Part shown: in pieces, positions 5,543 through 9,421 of the stretch | Layout of the letters: every line of letters begins with the position of its first letter | Position numbering within the stretch: the stretch's first letter is position 1 | From: Burkholderiales bacterium | Lineage (GTDB): Bacteria > Pseudomonadota > Gammaproteobacteria > Burkholderiales > SHXO01 | Direction: 5' to 3' | NCBI GenBank assembly: GCA_026125625.1 | Contig: JAHCKU010000090.1 | Coordinates: forward strand, 1-9,421 | Length of the DNA stretch: 9,421 nt | Notes under the pieces: generated by a model | The model's database searches: none | Told to the model about the DNA's origin: nothing | Seen by the model: only the letters and a program-made list of their open reading frames with translations | Translations under genes and position numbers: made by a program

Positions 5543-6702
5543 AGCGCCGCTCCGCCGCCGGCCAGCGGCACCCGTTGCCCGGTATCGCGCACCTCCGCGC
5601 CTGATTCGATGCTCAGCACCCACAGGTTGCGCTCGGCCATGCTCTGCACCACCAGGGTCCGGCTGTCGGCGGAGAAGGCTGCGCCCTGCGGCCAGGGGCC
5701 GACGTTGGCGCTGGACAGATGCTGCAGCCGATCGCGCGCGATGCGATAGAGCGTCACGCGCCCGTTTGGCGAATGGAACGGCGAGCTGTCCGGCTTGTTG
5801 CTGCCGTTCATGGTCACCACCGCCAGCAACTTGCCGTCCGGAGACAGGGCGATGCCTTCCGGTGTCTGGCCCACGCTGTAGGTCTCGACCACGCGCAGCG
5901 GCTGCAACGTGAGATCGATCAGGCTGATGGTGTCGCTGTCGCCGCGCGCATAGCCGAGATTGGCGACGATCGCCAGACGGCTGTCTTCGGTGATGACGGC
6001 GCCGTAGGGTTTGAGGCCGGCGCCGAAATCGCGATGGGTATAGGTGACCTGGTCACCACTGATCGACAGCACCGAGATCGCATGATCGCCGTCGCGCGTG
6101 ACCAGCCCCAGGCGCCCGTCGGGCGAGACCGCCACGTGCGCCACGCCCGATTCCGGCGTGCCGATGGTGATGGTATCGATCTTCGAAACGCCGGTGCCCT
6201 GGATACGGAACACCGACACCGTGCCTTCGTAGCGGTTGGCCACCAGGGCCAAGCGGCCGTCGCGGGTGATGGAGAGCCCTGAGGCACCCGCACCGGCCTC
6301 CAGTTCCGCGATCACCTTGGGCGGATTGGCCTTGAGATCGATCACGGTCAGCCGGTTATCCGGAATCAGGCGCGTGGGATCGGCTTGATCGATCTTCGCC
6401 GCCGAGGTCACCAGGAGCAGCCCTTCGTCCGGGGTGATCGCCACCGAAGTCGGCGGCCCGATGACGCTGGTGTGCGCTTCGATCTGGCGCAGCACGCTCG
6501 GCGGACGGGTGGCCAGATCGATGAGCGTGACGGTGTCGGGCGCGGGCTGCTGCACCACGGCCGGTGCGCCGTTATGCAGGATCAGCTTGTTGTCGTTGGC
6601 AGAAACCGCGAGTTGTGCGCCGGCCGGTGCGCACCACCACAGCGTGCATGCGATTGCGGGAAGCAGCCGCTGCCACGGCCCGCGCGGACCGTGGCCCTGC
6701 AT
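5518..6702 (-). CDS. Exported YVTN-type beta-propeller protein
   Basis: A 394-residue protein predicted to be exported. MQGHGPRGPWQR is a basic n-region, LLPAIACTLWWCAPAGA a hydrophobic core, and cleavage is likely after A29 (AGA before QLAVS). The mature part consists of repeated four-stranded blades of the 40-residue YVTN/lactonase-like class. They are seen as SVAITPDEGLLLV (86-98), GLSITRDGRLALVANRYEGT (142-161), HVAVSPDGRLGLV (189-201), GAVITEDSRLAIVANLG (234-250), GIALSPDGKLLAVV (283-296) and GAAFSADSRTLVV (340-352), probably a seven-bladed ring. No catalytic or cofactor-binding residues are evident, so a binding or scaffold role is likelier than catalysis; that is inference. The thiolase stop lies 15 bp upstream of ATG 6702 and an in-frame GTG at 6714 lies 3 bp from it; ATG is preferred because it has a weak AGGG four bases upstream. 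Close spacing suggests translational coupling to the thiolase gene. Confidence 0.8.
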   Translation of the reverse strand: MQGHGPRGPWQRLLPAIACTLWWCAPAGAQLAVSANDNKLILHNGAPAVVQQPAPDTVTLIDLATRPPSVLRQIEAHTSVIGPPTSVAITPDEGLLLVTSAAKIDQADPTRLIPDNRLTVIDLKANPPKVIAELEAGAGASGLSITRDGRLALVANRYEGTVSVFRIQGTGVSKIDTITIGTPESGVAHVAVSPDGRLGLVTRDGDHAISVLSISGDQVTYTHRDFGAGLKPYGAVITEDSRLAIVANLGYARGDSDTISLIDLTLQPLRVVETYSVGQTPEGIALSPDGKLLAVVTMNGSNKPDSSPFHSPNGRVTLYRIARDRLQHLSSANVGPWPQGAAFSADSRTLVVQSMAERNLWVLSIESGAEVRDTGQRVPLAGGGAALRTVEKRR

Positions 6703-6717
6703 CGTGCCCTGCACCGC

Positions 6718-7896
6718 TCAGACCACTTCGAACAGGCCGGCTGCTCCCATGCCGCCACCGATGCACATGGTCACCACCACGTGCTTCACGCCGCGACGCT
6801 TGCCCTCGATCAGCGCATGGCCGATCAGGCGGCTACCGGTCATGCCATACGGATGGCCGACGGCGATCGAGCCGCCGTTGACGTTGAGCCGCTCGTCCGG
6901 GATGCCGAGCTTGTCACGGCAATACAGCACCTGCACGGCGAAAGCCTCGTTCAGCTCCCACAAGCCGATGTCTTGCACCTTCAGGCCGGTGCGCGCCAAC
7001 AGCTTGGGTATCGCGAACACCGGACCGATGCCCATCTCGTCAGGCTCGCACCCGGCCACCGCGAAGCCGCGGAACACGCCCATCGGTCGCAGGCCTTTCG
7101 CCGCTGCCACCTTGTCGCTCATCACCACCTGCGCGGACGCGCCGTCGGAGAACTGGCTGGCGTTGCCCGCCGCGATCACGCCGCCTTCGATGGCGGGCTT
7201 GATGTTGGCCACGCCTTCGTATGTGGTATCCGCGCGGATGCCCTCGTCAGCGGAGGCGGTGACCGTCTTGATGGTCTCCGCACCGGTGTTCTTGTCCACC
7301 ACTTTCATGGTGGTGGCGAGCGGCACGATCTCGTCGTCGAACTTGCCCTCTGCACGCGCCTTGGCGGCGCGCTGCTGGCTGCGCGCGCCGTAGCGGTCCT
7401 GCGCTTCGCGTGAAATCTTGTAGCGCTGCGCCACCGTTTCGGCGGTCTGCAGCATCGACCAGTAGATCTGCGGCTTGTTCTCGAGCAGCCAGTCCTCCTG
7501 GAACATGTGCTTGTTCATCTCGTTCTGCACGCACGAGATCGATTCCACGCCACCGGCCACGAAGATCTCGCCTTCGCCGGCCATGATGCGCTGGGCGGCC
7601 AGTGCCACGGTCTGCAATCCGGAAGAGCAGAAGCGATTCACCGTCATCCCCGACACGCTGACCGGCATGCCGGCGCGAAGCGCGATCTGGCGCGCGATGT
7701 TCCAGCCGGTCGCACCCTCCGGATTGGCGCAGCCCATGATCACGTCCTCGACCTCCGCCGGATCGAGCCGCGCGCGCTCCAGCGCATGCTTCACGACATG
7801 GCCGCCCATGGTCGCGCCATGCGTCATGTTGAACGCGCCTTTCCACGATTTGCACAACGGCGTGCGCGCGGTGGATACGATTACTGCGTCGGCCAT
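6718..7896 (-). CDS. Thiolase (acetyl-CoA C-acyltransferase)
   Basis: A 392-residue cytoplasmic thiolase of usual family length. It cleaves 3-ketoacyl-CoA with CoA to give acetyl-CoA and a shortened acyl-CoA, the last step of beta-oxidation; the reverse condensation is also possible. The nucleophile is C90 in NRFCSSGLQ. NEAFA (N316), H348 in GGSIAVGHPYGMTGSR and C378 in CIGGGMGAAGLF complete the active site. AEGKFDDEIVPL (182-193) and the GNASQFSDGA loop (244-253) are also typical. ATG 7896 is supported by GAGAGGAG about 6 bases upstream. The GHPYGMTGSR variant (family norm GHPIGASGAR) is seen in FadA/FadI-like degradative thiolases, and an upstream FadB/FadJ-type gene on the same strand supports a degradative role. 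Chain-length preference cannot be read from the sequence. Confidence 0.93.
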   Translation of the reverse strand: MADAVIVSTARTPLCKSWKGAFNMTHGATMGGHVVKHALERARLDPAEVEDVIMGCANPEGATGWNIARQIALRAGMPVSVSGMTVNRFCSSGLQTVALAAQRIMAGEGEIFVAGGVESISCVQNEMNKHMFQEDWLLENKPQIYWSMLQTAETVAQRYKISREAQDRYGARSQQRAAKARAEGKFDDEIVPLATTMKVVDKNTGAETIKTVTASADEGIRADTTYEGVANIKPAIEGGVIAAGNASQFSDGASAQVVMSDKVAAAKGLRPMGVFRGFAVAGCEPDEMGIGPVFAIPKLLARTGLKVQDIGLWELNEAFAVQVLYCRDKLGIPDERLNVNGGSIAVGHPYGMTGSRLIGHALIEGKRRGVKHVVVTMCIGGGMGAAGLFEVV

Positions 7897-7965
7897 GATT
7901 AGCTCCTCTCTCTTCTGCCAGGGGTTACCGGCACATTATCTCAGCAAATGCAGCATGCTTCGCCG

Positions 7966-8687
7966 TCACCGCCACGCCGCCCACAGCATGGCGAGGCCGG
8001 ATACGAGCATCAGTGCGTCCATGAGCAGACGGAAGCGCTCGGGAGGCATCTTCAGCACGAAGCGCTTGGCAATGAACGATCCGGCCATCAGCGACGCACC
8101 GATCATCAGGCCCTGACCGATCACCCTCCACGGCAAGGCGCCGAAGGTGCGGAACACTACCGCCTTGCTCAGGTAGACCGCGAGTGATCCGGCGGCCTCG
8201 GTGGCCAGGAAGGCGCCCTTGACCAGACCGAAGGCGAGGAACAGCGGTGCGGTAATCGGCCCGGTGGTCACCACCAGGCCGGTGAGGAAGCCGATCGGAA
8301 TACCGATGACGGCCAGGTGCCAGCGTGCGAGCCGCAGCCGCCGGCTCGCGAGCCAGCGCCGTACGAAGATCATGGCGATGAAGAAGACGCCAAGCGTGGT
8401 CTCGATCAGCCGCGGCGGCAACACCAGCAGAGTACGCGCGCCGATCGCCGCAGCCGGCGCTGCAGTCAGCGCATAGGCGGCGCCAGCGGGCCAGTCCACT
8501 TCGCGCCACCACACCAGGATGCGTGACAGGTTGGCCATGACCGCGCTGATGGCCATGATCGGCACCGCCTGCAGCGGCCCGAACAGCAGCTCAGCACCGG
8601 CATCAGCATGATCGAGGAGCCGAAGCCGACGATGCCGCTGAGAGTGCCGGCAGCCAGGCCGATGGCAAGGACGAGGATCAGGTCCAC
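7966..8687 (-). pseudogene. TauE/SafE-family membrane permease, broken by a one-base frameshift
   Basis: The product resembles the sulfite exporter TauE/SafE family: inner-membrane permeases of about 250 residues, with two half-repeats, moving sulfur-containing or other small anions. Reading from GTG 8687 gives a normal N-terminal helix, GLAAGTLSGIVGFGSSIMLM ending in MPVL at residue 32. That frame then turns into a Cys/Arg-rich non-membrane tail and stops near 8466. Homology resumes in another frame at 8592 with ELLFGPLQAVPIMAI and continues for 208 residues to the stop at 7966. This part includes several hydrophobic helices and a second-half TGLVVTTGPITAPLFLAFGL segment. Adding one base near 8591-8592 restores about 241 residues, the family length. 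It is either a real recent inactivation or a sequencing or assembly error. The GTG start has no obvious Shine-Dalgarno. It sits between the dehydrogenase (42-bp gap) and the thiolase (69-bp gap) on the same strand. Confidence 0.82.
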
Positions 8688-8729
8688 CTGGCATCAAGGG
8701 CTGGCCGCACCCAGCCCCCAGCCGCCTCG

Positions 8730-9421
8730 TCAGGCGTTGAACCTTCCGCCTTCCTTTGCCAGGCGCTCGAGCAGCGGCGAGGGGGTCCAGAACTCGCCGT
8801 GCTGTGCGTGGAAGCGCTGCACCGTCTGGTACACCTGTTCCAGGCCGACGGTATCGGCATGGAACATCGGACCGCCGCGGTAGCGCGGGAAGCCGTAGCC
8901 GTAGACGTAGACGATGTCGATGTCGGAGGCACGCAGCGCAATGCCCTCCTCGAGAATGTCTGCGCCGGCATTTACCAGCGCGTACATGCAGCGCTCCAGG
9001 ATTTCCTGGTCGCTGATCTCGCGCCGGGTAATCCCGGCTTCGGCCGAGGCCTTGACGATGAGTGCTTCGATTTCCGGATCCGGGATCGGTGTGCGGTTGC
9101 CGGGCTCATAGCGATACCAGCCGGCGCCGGTCTTCTGGCCCTTGCGGCCCATCCCGACCAGCCGGTCGTGCAGGGCGGTGGCGCGCGGCTCGTAATGCGA
9201 CGGGTCCAGCTTGCGGCGCATGGAATAGCCGATGTCCAGCCCGGCCATGTCGGCCCTGGCGAAGGGGCCCATCGGCATGCCGAAATCGTAGAGCGCGGCG
9301 TCAATGTCCTGCGGGCTGGCGCCCTCGATGGCCAGCAGGCCCGCCTCGCGGCCATAGCCGGACAGCATGCGGTTGCCAATGAAGCCGTGGCCGACGCGGG
9401 CGACCACCGGCGTTTTGCCGA
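8730..9421 (-). CDS. FadB/FadJ-type 3-hydroxyacyl-CoA dehydrogenase, C-terminal part (cut by window edge)
   Basis: The 229 C-terminal residues of a larger protein whose start lies beyond 9421; the frame is open at the edge, beginning GKTPVVARVGHGFIGNRML. KTPV followed by GFIGNR is the junction between the NAD-binding domain and the first C-terminal 3-hydroxyacyl-CoA dehydrogenase domain, seen further in DAALYDFGMPMGPFARADMA. After a linker with KTGAGWYRYEPGNRTPIPD comes the second C-terminal domain (ERCMYALVNAGADILEEGIA, then YGYGFPRYRGGPMFHAD). Two such domains mark the multifunctional FadB/FadJ type, which normally also carries an N-terminal enoyl-CoA hydratase not visible here. In beta-oxidation it hydrates enoyl-CoA and oxidises the 3-hydroxyacyl-CoA with NAD+, feeding the thiolase. 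GTG 9407 is internal, not a start. It is probably the first visible gene of a leftward operon. Confidence 0.9.
   Translation of the reverse strand, partial: GKTPVVARVGHGFIGNRMLSGYGREAGLLAIEGASPQDIDAALYDFGMPMGPFARADMAGLDIGYSMRRKLDPSHYEPRATALHDRLVGMGRKGQKTGAGWYRYEPGNRTPIPDPEIEALIVKASAEAGITRREISDQEILERCMYALVNAGADILEEGIALRASDIDIVYVYGYGFPRYRGGPMFHADTVGLEQVYQTVQRFHAQHGEFWTPSPLLERLAKEGGRFNA

Noticed and set aside
6385..7413. Two long rightward ORFs (342 and 319 residues) opposite the propeller and thiolase genes
   Set aside because: They span the junction of two well-supported leftward genes and show only shadow composition.
7897..7965. Gap between the permease and the thiolase gene
   Set aside because: Checked for a promoter, terminator or small gene; only the thiolase ribosome site is visible.
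8601..8697. Alternative TTG/ATG start at 8697 giving a single 243-residue ORF for the permease
   Set aside because: Its first 36 residues are Pro/Arg/His-rich and not membrane-like, whereas the neighbouring frame encodes the expected hydrophobic TauE/SafE N-terminus; a frameshift explains this better.

Overview
The window is GC-rich, densely coding DNA from a Gram-negative bacterium. High GC, Shine-Dalgarno sites such as GGAGGAG, exported proteins with Sec signal peptides, a DegQ-type periplasmic protease, a FadJ/thiolase pair and palindromic REP-type repeats all fit Pseudomonadota. Beta- or gammaproteobacteria are most likely, but I cannot place it further without a search. Most of it is ordinary chromosomal metabolism. 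I found no CRISPR array, transposase, tRNA, rRNA, phage gene or defence system.

Left part (1-2503): the 3' part of an M1-family zinc metallopeptidase gene reads rightward and enters at the window edge. It converges on a leftward alpha/beta-hydrolase gene of the 3-oxoadipate enol-lactonase type. The 272-bp gap between them is filled by a stem-loop and two 91-bp copies of a REP-doublet (BIME-like) repeat plus a 20-bp orphan half-arm. The second copy and the half-arm run up to within 5 bp of the hydrolase stop codon.

Middle (2504-5517): a 116-bp divergent spacer separates the hydrolase from a rightward AraD1/GguC-type gene of the fumarylacetoacetate-hydrolase superfamily. That gene converges, with only 3 bp between stop codons, on a leftward DegQ/HtrA protease gene with a signal peptide, a trypsin-like domain and two PDZ domains. 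A 183-bp divergent spacer, with a good sigma70-like promoter for the protease, leads to a small rightward NIPSNAP-family gene.

Right part (5518-9421): four leftward genes probably form one operon. In transcription order they are a multifunctional 3-hydroxyacyl-CoA dehydrogenase (FadB/FadJ-type, N-terminus beyond the window), a TauE/SafE-family membrane permease broken by a one-base frameshift, a thiolase, and an exported beta-propeller protein whose start is 15 bp from the thiolase stop. The dehydrogenase and thiolase supply the last two steps of fatty-acid or acyl-CoA beta-oxidation. The permease and propeller are unexpected passengers.

The observations most worth a second look are the frameshift in the permease, the paired BIME-like repeats, and the M1 peptidase with a non-standard zinc motif (HEXXH-X17-E) and no GAMEN motif. 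No strong case for a wholly new system emerges.
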